DNA of 64,000 nt from Lantana camara (Eukaryota; Streptophyta; Magnoliopsida; Lamiales; Verbenaceae). Shown here one piece after another: positions 44,401 to 58,049 of the stretch (its first letter is position 1; each line of letters opens with the position of its first letter). Location: contig CM074856.1 of NCBI GenBank assembly GCA_037501455.1, forward strand, positions 47,459,001-47,523,000, given 5' to 3'. The notes beneath the pieces were generated by a model. The model saw nothing but the letters and a program-made list of their open reading frames with translations, ran no database searches and was not told the origin of the DNA. A program made the translations under genes and the position numbers.

Positions 44401-47400
44401 TTTTACAGCCAATCAGCATAAAATATAGAATTATTCTGAAAGTCATTCAGGATAACTAAAGATGATGTGCTTACTTCTATTGAAGAAAGATAGTCAAAAT
44501 CTTTTTCTTTCTCAACTTCTGCCTCTCCTATTTTCTGCAACATAATAATTGGCTTTTTTTAAGAAAAGAATGCCTATGGATGCTTAGAAAGCAGGGAAAA
44601 AAACATCATATTATGACGTAAAAATGAGCAGATAAGTACAATTTTCACTATATGAATTTAAGAACTCAGAAGATATCAGATCTATTTCTGGGACATCTCA
44701 AAAAAGATACTTGGGTACATCTGTGAGCGTATTTAAAAAATTAACCCATCCCAAGAGCTCGTAAGTTCATAATATCAACATGGATAGTTCATAGAGAAAG
44801 CATTACAGTGATCAAACCCAGAGGAGAAGCAACAATTGCATCTGATGTATAGAAATCACCGTACAACTTTATACCCCTACACAAAAACATTAGCAAAAGT
44901 TGTTAGGTATGAACTATTGACAAGCTAGCTGGAGTTTTTCTAGTACTCGATAGTGAACAACTTAGTCAGATTCTTACAAAGCAAAATAAGAGACATGTGG
45001 CTCAAATACAATGCAAATTTGTCAGAGAATTTGGATCGTGATAAGTCAAAAGCTATATAACTCGGTGTATGCTGTATCAATGAACATGCATCTGTTGAAT
45101 TAGGAATCATTTCACACACACATATGCATGGGAACAAATATTAAGCAAGTCGGCATTGCATTTTCAATAACGTAACACTCATCAAATTCTAGTTTTATGC
45201 AACAGAAAAATAGTTCTCTATAGTACAAATAGCTGGGATAGATGTAAAACTATCTTAACTATGCTCAAGTCCACAGTGGAATTAGAATACAAGAATTTGA
45301 ACTTGAGGGAAGGATTCAGCGTTCAATATTTCAAATGACTCAAATGCATCCTAATAATGATCCGAAAAATTCATGTTTGTAAGGTATTTGAAGTTCCTCA
45401 TAAGTCAACATTGCCCAAAAACATGCAATTTTGTTACCATAAACATTAATATTAGCAGCCTGACATGTAAACAGTATGTCAAACATGGGATACTATTATA
45501 TACAGAATCAACATAATGAACTACAAGAAAATTCAGTTTCACATAAAGCTAAAGTTAACGTCGTGAATCTTACCTGCTGGTGAACTTTAAGCCTACCATA
45601 AAGTGATCATTGTCATTATCCCTACCAAGTAATGCCTGGAAGTCGGGAGGTTTTGTAGATGTTTTCGATTTAGGTATTTCAGATCCATCATCATCGTCTT
45701 GGCTCTCAGTTTTTCCAGAACCAAACTCGTCATAAAAACGATCCAAATTTTCCACATTAGACTGTTGGGAGCAGGAAAAAAAAGTACATGAGTTGGGAAA
45801 TCATGAGTTCCAGAAATAGCACCAATCCATACGTAATAAGGACAAGGGATATTTTACAAAGTAAAAGATGTTCACAATGAACTCCAATTTGAAGCGCTAG
45901 CATGAATTATATATCTTTGAGAAAGAAGCTAAAGTTTAAGATCAAAAGCAGAAAGAAGCCAAGCGAAAAGCACTTTTGCAGAATTGAACACAACCAAAAA
46001 TCAAAAGATAGTTGTCGAAATCCTAGCTATAAAGAGGAATAATCTTTGGAACTCAAAATGCTCCATTAAAGCACAGAAGCAGTTTCAAATTCAAGAATAA
46101 CTGGAGAGAAAATAACTACCTTCTGCTTGGATGGAGTCAAGTGGATCAACCTCTTGACTACCCGACGTGCAATGCCAGCTAGCGGTAAAAGGATTAAAAC
46201 CTGAACACGACCAAAGGATGGGTAAGTTTCACTTAAAGCCACAATCATATTGAAGATACATGACAGGGAGAAGCATTGGTCAATTCAAAGTATGAAAAGA
46301 AGAAATTGATAGGTTATAAGGTGCAGATGGCTATTGCAAAATATCACAGCCAAACAACAAGATTGAGCATGTCGAGCGAAGTGTTAAAAAATGTATATAC
46401 TGTGTCTGGTAGTTTGTGTTTCCCCATTTTCTTAACATTTATGTGTTTTTGTGGGAAAGAAATCTAGCACAAAAAATATTCATGTACCTATCATTTCAAG
46501 TGATAATCATTCTATAATAAACAAAATGCAAATATCATATACAAACACATAGTGGACACCACAGTTGAAAAGCATTTTCAATCCGTTAAACAATAGGCGA
46601 TAAATATGTAAAGCTATATGGAGTGTTCTTTTCAGGAATGACATACGCAGGACAATTATATTTCTTATAAATCGACATAAAGGGAACAAGAGAACAACTC
46701 TCATAAGTATAACTATCAGGTATGAAAAAAAAAAAAAACACAACTTAAATGCAACTAATTAGATGATGTATTCAACCACACTGTCCGAGAAGTGCACAAA
46801 CTTACCTTAGGACGAGTAAACCCGCGATCAAGATAAGCATCACCATCAAGATTTTTTCCCTCCACATTCTCTTGATTCTTAGCCAATTTTCTTTCATTTT
46901 TCAGTACAAGATCTCTACTCTTAAAGATATGATTCAACTGCACAACATAATCACGACATTTGTTAAAAGGCAATGGCAGCTAAAATTTGTAACTATAAAC
47001 ACAAAAAAACCAACACGCAGACCCACGAATATGCCAATGGGTTGGGACCGAAAACCTGTACAAGCTCACGAAAAATAAAAAATTGTGTACTTACAGAATG
47101 CAGGAGATATGCGTCCATAATACTTAAATCTTCTTCCGATCCTTTGAGGTAAAAAGGCTTCTTGTTATGGTGCATAATATCATAGTAGCTGTTGCCTTAC
47201 AAATAAACCACAGAGTTGAAAGTAGCATTAAGCACTGATCCATATTTGCCAGATAAATCATCACTTCTAAGGACAGAAACTAAGTAAGCAATTTAAAAGG
47301 GAAGTTATGTGGAATAGTGGAAGAGCATTCGAAGGGAATTGCTAAGCATGCAAAACCACCCCCTCCCATCCTCTTCCATTCACTTGAAGAGAAAGCAAAG

Positions 47401-50400
47401 ATATGAGAAGTGATAAAAAAATAAAATATATCTCTGGATTGCCTAGAAATTAAAAGCAGCAGTGCTATATGGATCAGATGAGATGTATGCTCAAATGATA
47501 TATTTCAAACAGAAGATATCTTCGATGTAAAACATAAAAATATATTTAGGATGCTCAATATAAATCTGCTCGATGACAACTTGCTTAACTCACTTACAGA
47601 TGGAGAAAAATGATCTCTGTTTAGATTGATCAAATTGAGTGCCTCCAGAAGCCTTGTAGCTTTCCAAGTAATGGTTGTACAACCTAGGCTTGATATTATA
47701 ATACAAATTTGTGTCTGGTTCCTACATGCAAAATCATTTTGTTACAGGTGAACTTATGCATTCAAAGGAAATAGAAGGAGAGGTATATAATTCAAATCTT
47801 CACTTGCTAGTCCAGATCCTTTCACGTGTAACCCAAACAGACAACCATCAATAACTTAGTTCTTTAGAAAGAAAAAGGGGATGAGAAGTTCTTAAGTTAT
47901 ATATCACTATATCAGGTGGCCTTACAAAAATTGTGGTAGAAACAAGATATAATAAAGTTTTGTGTCAATCGAACCATATAGTTGATTAAGCTGACATTGA
48001 ACAAAGCAACCAAAATTATGCCACATTCCAAGGCAAATGGAAGAGACTAGGGAACATCATTCAGCTACTCCATCAGACTCACCAGCATATTTCCCACCAT
48101 GCTTGTAGTTGTAAGACCCAGCCCCATGTTACTCCAATCAAATGGTGCAAAATATACGAAAATAGACTAGCTTAATGTGATTAAGCTATCTATATTCCTT
48201 CTTTTCTGATCATTGTTTTATACAAGTTGGATAACTACCAATAGATGAGCTTACTCACCTCAAAAATGGAATCCTTTAAATGAACACTATAACATTGAAA
48301 TTAAAAAGTCATCTCTGGACAAAAAGTAAGGACCCTTCACCAAGATCTTAGAGACCTTTTGCAAATATCTATATCTAATAAAACTTATATATCTAGCATG
48401 AACTCAAACTTTCACGTCTCCCACATTCTAACCTCTTTCAAACCATTGGAAGAAATTTTTAAAAATATCACCTCATATAGCCAATAAGTAAAAGAGGACA
48501 TCATATCTGTTCAATAGGCAATTCCGCATAACAGCCAAGACGATGATTAGAGATGCAATATTTATTGTTACAAGAGCAAAAGAGCATTTCAGTTTCTGTA
48601 CTATGCAACTTTTGCTGGAAACATACAAAAGAAATAAGCCTACACATTGATCAATTAGGAATTTAGGACTTCGATGCTGCTAAGGTGAAAAAGTAAACTA
48701 GACAGCTCGTATTATTTTAATCAAATAACTTCACAAACAAACACCATGAAATATAACTGATTAAACTGAGGAAAAACTTAACACAAGGTAATAAGGCAAA
48801 AGGCAAATGAAAAGAAAAAAAAAAGAGACCTTAATAAAGCATTCCCCAGTTCCTCTCCAATTGCAATTTGGCGTGTTAAGAGCAGGCATCTTCCATGTGT
48901 ACACCCATTTTCTTTTTAATAAATCATTAACCTCTGTTGAAGCTAGTTTGTAGCTCAAATGATTGCTAAAGGTACTGCAACCAAAATAACCACAGTTAAA
49001 GTTTTAGTGAGTGACCCAATAACACTTGGAAGAATAATTGACATATAAGCAAAAGCAACGAATAATAAAAGAAAGACCATTGACACTATCTTCACCCATT
49101 TCAGGAAGGACGGCCCAAGTTCCAGTTTTAGAACACAGTCAAATTTCAACACTACCATCAGGAAGAAAGTTTTTAGTTCATTCATAAATGTGACAAACAT
49201 TGTTTTCCTCGATCTCATGCTTAATCAAACCCTTGGATTCATATTAAAATAGACACATCCAATATCCAAAGAATTATAAGCAGAAAGGAGGTGTTAACTA
49301 GATTTAAGTGAGTTTACAGGAAACCTTACTCTGAAGTAAGTTGAGCGGTCACTCTCAAGTCAAATTCTTCATCTGTATCAGACAGCACATCTTCATCATC
49401 ATCTGTTCCCACAACCTCACCCTGCTCAACATCAGATTTTGGGCCATTTCCAACAGTGTGACTGCTGGGAGACTTATCATCATGTCCTAAATTCACAAAG
49501 AGACAGAACAAAGATTAGACAACAAAAAATTCTTATTTTCAGCATGGAATTAGAAGTATATGAAGCATCCGAAGAGCAATCAGCAAATTTAAGCTTCAGA
49601 ATTTTGAAAATCCTACGGACATAAGCCAAACAAGGAATTAAATTATTACTATTCTCTTCTCTAGCGCGGATGAACGACTCAATCGATTATATAGCATCTA
49701 TCATGGCCAGAATATTCAGCAGCACCTTTGAAAGTTTAGTACGACACATTACTTCAATATATTGAGACTAGAACAATCATATGTTTCTCAATAACCTTGT
49801 CTGATAGGCCATCAAAGAGATGTCTTGCAATTTGAGATTCATTAAGTAGTAAGTGCCACATTACTTTAAATGTTTCACCTTTCAAAAAGATTGTACCCAC
49901 AGGATCGGGACTGTGACCTAACTAATAATGGGAAAGTGTAAATTTTTAGGCCACGTATTACCTTCCTCATCCTCATCATTTTCCTCCTCACTCAAAGATT
50001 CTGGATCACTATCATCATCTTCATCTGTATCACTTTTGCCTTGTTCTTCTCTTTGCCTACTCAAACAAGAATAGTGAAAGTATATAAGCAAATTAAAAAG
50101 AAAAGAAAAGTTCATGCCATTAAACCATTAGGTACTTATATATGTAACTTGATTGGTTTGCCATGAAAATCCAACATTGCTACCTATGTATTTGCTTGTA
50201 GATAAAGAATTACAAGGAATATAAACTTCATAAAGCAGCAAAAGTATAATTATTCCATATTGTGCAGGCTATCTTAAAGTTCAAATTTGGACCCAGTTAA
50301 TGGACCAAATAGTGCCAGCCAGGGAGGGATTAGCCAAAGTTCCTACTTAAGGGAAGTGGATGCTAGCTGAAGGGTGGATGCAAATTTTCCTTTCCCAAAC

Positions 50401-51505
50401 AGGTCATTGATCCAGAAAGGTCATTTTGATGAATGAAGGAATTGAAAGGTCAAACAGGCATATGCAAATGCAATGCCATGAAAATTTCAAGAATTTCAAA
50501 TACTCCTTCAGCCTGAAATCTTTTGTGTGGTTATGCAATCGAGTATCGACTGACAAATGGCATTCCAGTTTCTGCAACTTGTAAGTACAAATATATACCT
50601 CATGTTTATACTTCATAAAGCCTTTCACTTCACCGTAGACTATCAAATTCCATCTAACAATCTTCCCAAAAAGTCTTATTGCTATCCCTTGATCCTAAAA
50701 ACTCTGCCTACTCAAGCACATGTTTTCATGTTTGAGACTTGAGAGGGTATGTTTCATGTTTTCCAATTTTTCTTACTTATGCTCCTACGCCTAACTTCTA
50801 ATTCAATTTACAATTCAGTGTATTTACTTAGACACATGTCAGCAAAGTTTCCCTCACCCAATAAACAGTTTTTAAATAGATTTCTGGTTCACGAGGACAG
50901 ATATTCAAATCTGAATATGAAAATCATTATCCAGTTCATAACTAAAACAAGAAAGCTTTGGGAAAAAAAAAAGAAGAAACTGACATAAAAGTTCCATCTT
51001 ACCTTCTTCTCAAAGCATCCGCAACGGACACATTATGTGACCCTAATTTCTTCACCAAATCATCGTACATTGTTGGCTCTCTATAAGCAACTTTCTCGAC
51101 TTCTTCCACCTCGAAATCCCCATTCATATTATCCTCATTGAAGTCCCCTATATTCATAATGAAAAAATAACCACCAACAAGAAAAGAAAACACTAAATAA
51201 AGTAGTAGAATTTTTATTTTCCACTTCATTTTTCAGTCAACTCACCGGAGGCTTCACTCTCGCTTCCGGAAGCCTTCTCCTCATATCCAGCTCGCTTCTT
51301 GTTAGGAAATTTTGTTCTCTTAAACCCTATTCCACAAATTCACATATCCAACTCTTCACACAATTTACAAATTCAACTCCAAGGAAAATAAAAAATTGGA
51401 AATATGTAACCTGCTATACATACCGCTTCTCTCCACTTTCTTCAATTTCGCCGTTTGACCATCCTGCTTGGACCTTCCAGAACTGCGCCTTTTCAGGGTT
51501 TTCAT
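41420..51505 (-). CDS. UTP25: U3 snoRNA-associated protein 25 homologue (UTP25 / NOF1)
   Basis: Twenty-five exons on the minus strand, all with consistent phases: 51505-51424, 51326-51246, 51147-51003, 50059-49962, 49486-49330, 48974-48830, 47721-47598, 47195-47095, 46937-46806, 46200-46120, 45761-45574, 44876-44807, 44534-44475, 44388-44350, 44258-44170, 43939-43875, 43650-43604, 42783-42724, 42607-42536, 42389-42360, 42270-42176, 42055-41950, 41857-41795, 41673-41602, 41494-41420. Product 758 residues. The N-terminal third is acidic/serine-rich (DEDDDSDPESLSEEEND). The remainder is the UTP25 family: KKPFYLKGSEEDLSIMDAYLL, RGFTRPKVL, VASPLGLI, VIDHADVMLMQNW, QNLIIYSLPER and the end KGIFVFA. 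It is a degenerate DEAD-box-like protein of the SSU processome, acting in nucleolar 18S rRNA maturation (Arabidopsis NOF1, zebrafish Def). DHAD stands in place of DEAD, and I see no Walker A, as known for the family. Both 3' and 5' ends are complete. Confidence 0.93.
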
Positions 51506-51911
51506 GGTGGAGCTACGGTGGTTACAGGAAGAATGACGCCGGCGGCAAGTAGCCCTGCTTCTTAAACCCCGGCGATCTCTTTATTGGACCAGCGATGGGA
51601 ACCGCGCTCTTAAACCCTCAACTTTCTCTTTCAGACATTATTTCAATATTTTCTAATAAATTTATACATATACAAACTATTTTATTTAAAAAAAGTGAAA
51701 TTTCACATTATTAAGATTTAAAATAGAAGGTAACATACGAGTCCTCGAGACTTTTTTTTTATTTTTTTTTTTATTTTGAAACTTAAATTCGAATCAAATT
51801 GATCATTTGATTGGAGCTTGAATTTGGATCCGAACGGGCTTAGAACAATTGGGTCCAGCTAGATTCAGAATCGAAAATAAAATCACTCTTTTTTTTTTTA
51901 ATATCTCATAG

Positions 51912-52075
51912 TTTCGCCCCACCCAATTGAGTGAAGGATTAATTTCCCGAGGTAGTTGAAGAAGCTTATTATCGGATCTCTCCCAATGTAGTTTTTTACA
52001 TCCATAAAGTTCAAATTCGATAAATTATTTAAATAGACTCAAACCCTTATCGCTTAAATCAAATGTTCATTAGTA
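51912..52075 (-). repeat. SINE-like element, copy 3
   Basis: Minus-strand relative of 8746-8900 and 32868-33010. Head ATTTAAGCGATAAGGGTTTGAG, B-box region degraded (ATCGAATTTGAAC), conserved tail CACTCAATTGGGTGGGGC. Confidence 0.5.
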
Positions 52076-53034
52076 AAATCACTCATTATAAGTAAAGAGG
52101 AAGAACCTCTTGTCTAAATAAATAAATAAAAAAAAATAGAACCTCAACAGTGGTGGCGACGGCGGCGTTGTCAGCTTGAATTGGTGGGGAAAGGGTTTTT
52201 TTTTTTTTTTTTTTCCCCAATGGGCTGTACGGTGTTTTTCTAATTTTAGTGTTTTTTTTTTTTTTTTTGATATTGTATTTTTTATGTATTTTTTTGGTGT
52301 ATTGTAATTTTGGGATTTTTTGCTTTTCCAAAAAGCGAATTCAATATAAAAATTTATGAGTGTGTACGTTGTAATCATAAATTTGGTATTGAATCAGCTT
52401 TTTGAAAAAAACGAAATCACTATTCACTACGGTGATTCCGCTTTTTCAAAAAACGGAAAACCCCAAAATTGTAATATCCCAAAAAAATACACCAATGGTA
52501 CACTATAAAAAAAAAAAAGACATCAATTTTAGAAATTCACCTGTATTCCCACCGTAGCCAAATATTTGGAATGTATTTTTTTTTTAAATCAGGGTATAAT
52601 ATTTTTCTGTAATGAGTTTAAATTGGAAACAATAACCATTATTCAATAAAAATTTGCACCCTCAATGACCGAACACACTATTGAAAATTAATTAAACTAA
52701 TAATTACGTACCCTTCCCAAAAAAAAAAAAAAAAATTAATTTTTTATATTAAATAATTATTAAATTATGATAAATAAATTTAATAGCACCAATGGTTTTT
52801 ATTTTATGTTTAATATAATAATATAAATAATCGAAGCGAAACTGCAGAAGAATATAAAGAATAAAGAAAATATATAAACATAACATTATTAAATAAATCA
52901 TCATCCAGAAAACTAAAGATTATTGCAGCATGATACATAACATTATTAAATAATTATATACATAATAGAATATGTTTATTAATCAATAGAAAAAATTATT
53001 AAATTTTGATATAGTTTTAACAAATGGAGCTGTA
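52076..53034. other. AT-rich spacer with homopolymer runs
   Basis: Many A or T tracts (about 52195-52215, 52252-52270, 52722-52735). Open frames on the minus strand are lysine-rich artefacts of these tracts. No gene recognised. Confidence 0.45.
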
Positions 53035-53043
53035 TAATATTTA

Positions 53044-53413
53044 GGGAGAATTATATCTAACTACTCTTAGTTTTAACCTAATTATAATTTTTATCTTTTA
53101 TATATTTACCATGTAATTCCTAAATTTTATATTTTTTAGGGCTCCGTTAGGTTGGTTAGTTGTTCTTCTCAAATTACTCCTGAATTTATTACAAATACAT
53201 CCCTACAGACTTCAGTTTATTTTTAATAAAAAGATAATTTATGTACTTTTTAGAATTTGGGAAGGATAATTAACCAACCAATCTAACGGAAACCTATCAT
53301 ACATCAGGACCTTAAACGGAATGTAAAATTTAAGAACTATATGATAAATATGCAAAGAATAAGAATTGAATTATAATTAGATTAAGTTGAAGGTAGTTGG
53401 ATATAATTTTACC
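53044..53413. mobile_element. Short MITE, Mutator-type
   Basis: 370 bp with inverted ends GGGAGAATTATATCTAACTA / inverse of GGTAAAATTATATCCAACTA, pairing for about 120 bp. Flanks TAATATTTA (53035-53043) and AAATATTTA (53414-53422) match at eight of nine positions, compatible with a 9-bp target duplication. Confidence 0.65.
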
Positions 53414-53512
53414 AAATATTTATACTTGGTACTTCATTCAACCAAACTAATACAATGAATGGGGACCTCATGACCATCTTATAACAATGTAGTACTTATA
53501 ACACCTCATGAC

Positions 53513-55283
53513 CTAATTACCATATTTTACAAGTCCTTCATTTCCAGCCAAAATCATATACTTATCCTTCCTAGTAAGCTCTGTGCATGTAAAACCTAAG
53601 GCCTTAGCTATCTCATTTTGAACCAAATTGGCCACCTTAAACCCTAAATTTTCATCCTCATCGCCGGTCTCTTTCGCATCATCACGACGAACCATGTCCA
53701 AGAAACAAAGCGAATAACAAGGCTGTGGATTCATAGGGAAGAACAAGGGATCCAACAACTTTAGTCCGCTTGCAGTCATACCATAAAACATAGTAACGTG
53801 ACAATTCACTGCAACAGGAAGAACTCCATTGCTTATTTCCGCAAACAAAGGACTAAATCTCAGTAGATAGGGCTCCCTGCAGGTCGTGCCCTCAGGGCAC
53901 ACGACGACATCTCCTTGGCTTAGCAACTTGTGCATCAACTTGGCATCTTGATCTCTATTCCTTGTTAGACGAACTATTTTAATTGGTGAGATCATCTCCG
54001 ATATTCTGCTTACACTATATGTGACTGCAGTTAACGGCCTCCTCGTGCCATAAGAGATCACTATGGGATCAAGTAGGGTTCTGTGGTTGCAAACATATAA
54101 AATGTTCCTCTTAGCTTTATGAATAGTGTTATCCTTGGTATAAAAAATCCTGATTTTTACACCGGTGAATTGTAGGATGGGAATGGGAATGACGATCTGG
54201 AAAGGCAGAGTCGAAGCTACTATGAGTCTAATGAGGCCAAGAGGGACACCTATTGGAAGCCACATGAACATGGCTAGGGTTGCCAAGAAAGTTGGTTTGA
54301 ACGCCAATCTTCCATCGTGGAAAATGAAGGGCTTGGGGTATGAAGGGCTTGGTAATTGATGCTAATTCCTCCTTTCTTGTTCATTAACCAAGTAAATCTC
54401 CTGTTTCAACACATTCATATATCAATATCAAGAAGAAATACACATACAATTAGATTTTCATGTTACAAGTTTTTTTATTTCTTAATGTCACCGTTTATCA
54501 ATACATGTACCATATCCGACAAATATGATAGAAATATGAAAGAGATCCAGAATCGGAAAATGAAAATTTCACCTTGCAATAAGAAAACCAAGGGCAGCCA
54601 AGAGAGTTTGCGAACCCACTAATCCCAATGGCATTCAAATCTACTCCAATGTCCCGAAAGGCCTCGTCATCTAGATCAAAGCCCCCTTTTTCTTCCATAA
54701 CTCCCACAAAATACCCACAAAAAACTTTCAAATCCTTCCCCACAACAAGATCAATATCCAGGTGATCTTTCAAGAAACTCTCCACCATTACATGGGGCAA
54801 GTTGCTCAAAGCCACTGTTTTCTTCCCCCTCCTCAACACCTCAAAGCACTCCAACCCAACATCCTCCAAGAAAAACTTAGGCAAAACAGTTTTTCCTTCT
54901 CTAAATCTCCCTTCTCTAAGCCCAACAAAGCAAACCATCACCATAACCTTCAACGCGAGATCTTCGCTGCAGAGGGCGATAAAAGGGTAAAGAGCAAAGA
55001 GAACAAAAGCCCTTACCGGGCTGCCGACTTCAAACGCTACAAGCATGAAGTAAGGAAACAGCGAAGAAGATCTCAGCAAAGACGTTTCCAAATTGAAGAT
55101 TATAACCTTTTCCTCCAGGCCCTGTTTCTGTTCAAGAACCTGGAATTTCTCAAACCCGAATCCGTAACGATAGTGGTAGCTTTTCTCAAGTATATTTCTT
55201 TTGGGGTTCTTGAAATGTTCAAGAATCCATCTGGAGAGAAAATGGGAGAGCTTCTGCAGGCAGGTAGCTCTCAAGAGAGCCAT
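53513..55283 (-). CDS. Glycerol-3-phosphate acyltransferase, GPAT2/GPAT3-like
   Basis: Exons 55283-54573 and 54361-53513 with a 211-bp GT-AG intron in phase 0; 519 residues, normal for land-plant GPATs. The N-terminal half is the HAD-like domain (FNLETSLLRSSSLFPYFMLVAFE, VLPKFFLEDVG). Its first motif reads NLETS instead of the catalytic DxDxT, so phosphatase activity is not expected, unlike GPAT4/6/8. The C-terminal half is the acyltransferase with NHRTLLDP (His and Asp at about 330 and 335) and PEGTTCREP (about 393-401). Wording of the conserved blocks (KPLIFHDGRL-type, SLFPYFMLVAFE) is closest to Arabidopsis GPAT2/GPAT3, whose physiological roles are poorly defined. It is probably an ER membrane protein. 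The ATG chosen is the first in the frame after an upstream stop. Confidence 0.92.
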
Positions 55284-55832
55284 TTTTTCTGGTGTTTTTC
55301 CTATTTTGGTTGCAGGGTGAATCTCTTATGTGCATAAAATTTATTGTGCATGATAATTGGAGGGAAAACATGACAAAGTGCGTGAATGAATGAAACTTGT
55401 TCAATATTAGCAGCTCATTTAATTACACTCAACTGTCGCACCAGAAAAGAATGCGACTTTGGCTTCTTTCAGATCACATAGAACAATTGCAAGCCATACC
55501 CGTGGCACTCCAGAAGCCTTCTGAGTTTCTTGATCCTTCCAGGTGAAACACTGACAATAACACTTGAATGTGATTCACTAATCAAAGTTATGAACTCCTA
55601 ACATTTTACTACAAATGTTGGATTATTTATCACTTGCATGAAAAAGAATTGGTAGTTGATCCCTGACGACATTTGGAGGAAAAATGATTAATTTTGATTG
55701 AAAGTCTGACAGGCTACCAGCAACATACATGGTAGAGTGCCAGATTTATGGCACCTGACATAGGGTTTCTCTGTTATTGCACGATACATTTAGCCTTTGG
55801 AAAATTCTAATCCAAAATACACTTTGCGCTAT
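55284..55832. other. Spacer between GPAT and the NB-ARC pseudogene
   Basis: No gene, repeat or hairpin recognised. Probably the GPAT promoter plus the 3' region of the resistance pseudogene. Confidence 0.45.
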
Positions 55833-57538
55833 TTAATTGGTTATTTTTCTAAATTTTTCACTACAATTGCAAGTGGAAGTCCTCCACTTTTTCTTGCTAT
55901 CGACCTTCCAATATCCTCCAATTCACGGGGGCAAAATTCCCTATCACAAAATAGATCTCAACTTTGAAGCTCATCAAGAAGTGGAATATGGTGAATTAAG
56001 TTAGACGTACTAGTATAAAAGGCCACATTTGATTGCCTAGTGGTTATCATTACCCGACTCCGGTTTGGTAAATCTGGAAATATGTTCTTTATTTCATCCC
56101 AAAAGCTTGTATCCCACACGTCATCCATTATGATGAGATACCTCCGTCCAAACAAATGTTTATACAAATGTTCTTTGAGAACTTGCTCCCCAACTCCACG
56201 TAATTCCTCATCAATATTGTTCATATTCAATGAGCTGACAATATCTAGAAGAATATTTCGCAGGTGATGATCTTGAGATACAGTAACCCAAGCACGACAA
56301 TCAAATTTCTCGCATATAAGCTTATCATCAAAAATATATCTCGCCCAAGTAGTCTTACCGACACCCCCCATCCCGACAATTGAAACCACCTGGAATTTGG
56401 ATGGGTTTCCACACAGTTGCGTTTTTATTGTTGTCATGAGGCGTTGATCCAGCCCCACTAAGGTATTTTTACCACTCACTGCTCGCACTTTTGATGCTCC
56501 TGCCGTACTATCTGCAGAAATATAAAATTTGGTTACATTTATACTTTATAGTTTATACATTATATTCAAGGAATCAACAATAGTCAAAAGAACACATTGC
56601 AAAAGATAATCTTGAGATGAATAAGTGATACTATATACTTATCATCAAAATTAAGTCTAGCGAAATTAGTCATACCGAAATTCGGTGCTTGCGTTGACGC
56701 TCCAGCATTATCTGCAGAATAACAGATTGCCTGCAAATTATCTTGATTAGTTGTGAGGCTTTCCACAACGGAACCAACAACTTACTTTGCCTTCTTCCAC
56801 TTTTGATACTCCTTTGGTTTGTGACTTGTCATGGTTTCCAAAATCCAAAATAATGGACCTAACTTCTTCTCTCACCTCCCTTAAACTTCCAAAACAATTC
56901 CTTCACCTATTCTCTTCCAAACTTGTTGAGATATTAGACATAATGACACGAATTGCTTTAAAAGTTGCATGTTCGATTCGGCTTTCCAAAGACCCCATTA
57001 ATATGGTTTGGTGAATAACTTCGGAGTACCACTCGAAAATTACTCATTTTTTCGATAAGAGAGGTAATTTGTTCTTTACCCCGGAAATAGCCTTGATCTG
57101 AGTAGCCATATTGGATTTTGCTCTGAAGTAAATGGATAGTTCTAGAAAGTTTATCGGCACAGTATTGGACTTTTGATCTTACTGAGCTACTTCCATCTTT
57201 TGGTGATGATGCTCCAGCAGTACCTGCAGACTGATCTTGATGAGATGTGTAGCTTTCTTTGATCCTCATCAGCTCCTTCATGATGGAACCCGCTCCAATT
57301 CTTCATCAAAATACTCAGCATATCCTGGCCATGACATCTCAGTTTCAATCATATCCTCTGCTCCATATGCTACATCTCTGATTCGCCTTTCTATGGCATC
57401 AGCTGCTGCTTTATCTTCTGGGGAATTATTTTCCAGCGAAAATTTCAGCTTTCTCAAATCTTGATAGAGAGAGTTATAAATACCATACTTACCCTCTAGC
57501 TTAATATCCTCCACTACAAGAGCAGCAAAATAAGCCAT
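55833..57538 (-). pseudogene. CC-NB-ARC disease-resistance gene (R1-like), broken and truncated
   Basis: Starts at ATG 57538 with an R1-type N-terminal helical region (MAYFAALVVEDIK ... IRDVAYGAEDMIE). A frameshift near 57280 follows. The NB-ARC part (56488 down to 55958) has P-loop GMGGVGKTT, RNBS-A-like FDCRAWVTVSQ, kinase 2 YLIIMDDVWD and RNBS-B SRVMITTR. A TGA stop at about 55958 replaces the Trp of the SWDLF motif. The GLPL motif GGLPLAIV is still readable beyond it (about 55870), and the sequence ends a few codons later with no LRR. It cannot encode a full NLR immune receptor. The internal region 56580-57000 contains repeated exon starts. Confidence 0.85.
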
Positions 57539-58049
57539 ATCATCGATCTTCTTCCACAGTCCTCAGTAATTGGTTTTGTATTAAAGGCTCTTAATGGAAA
57601 TTAATCAATTATAGCTAATGAGAAGAGCGTATGGATATGGAGGACGCATGATTAAAGAAAATAGTTTTCAAATATTATTATATACCCTTGCTTTACCTTT
57701 TTTTTCCCCCTAATATTTTATTTATATAAATTTGAGTTGGCTCTAACTTTTGCATGTTATTATATGAATTTGTGTTGGCTCTAACTTTCGTGGTTTAGTG
57801 GAATCAAATTACTTAAGAGAAGTGTTTCTCATAAGTGATAACTTTTGAATTCAGATAAATCCGGAAATAATAATGGGCAGTCCTGATAATCTGTCTTAAA
57901 TGTTGTAGTAGGTAAGCAGATTAATGAAACAGAAAGGCTAATTATTAATTATTGCTTGCATTCATCAAATTTGAACAACCAGGAATGGTTGAAAGCATAA
58001 GAGGGTTAAAATCCGGAAATAATAATGGGCAGTTTCTCATAAGAGGAAT
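57539..58049. other. Spacer upstream of the NB-ARC pseudogene
   Basis: AT-rich. The phrase AATCCGGAAATAATAATGGG occurs twice (about 57858 and 58011), a short direct repeat. No gene. Confidence 0.5.

Noticed and set aside
54762..55337. 191-codon plus-strand frame opposite GPAT exon 1
   Set aside because: Shadow of the GPAT coding strand; no recognisable motif.
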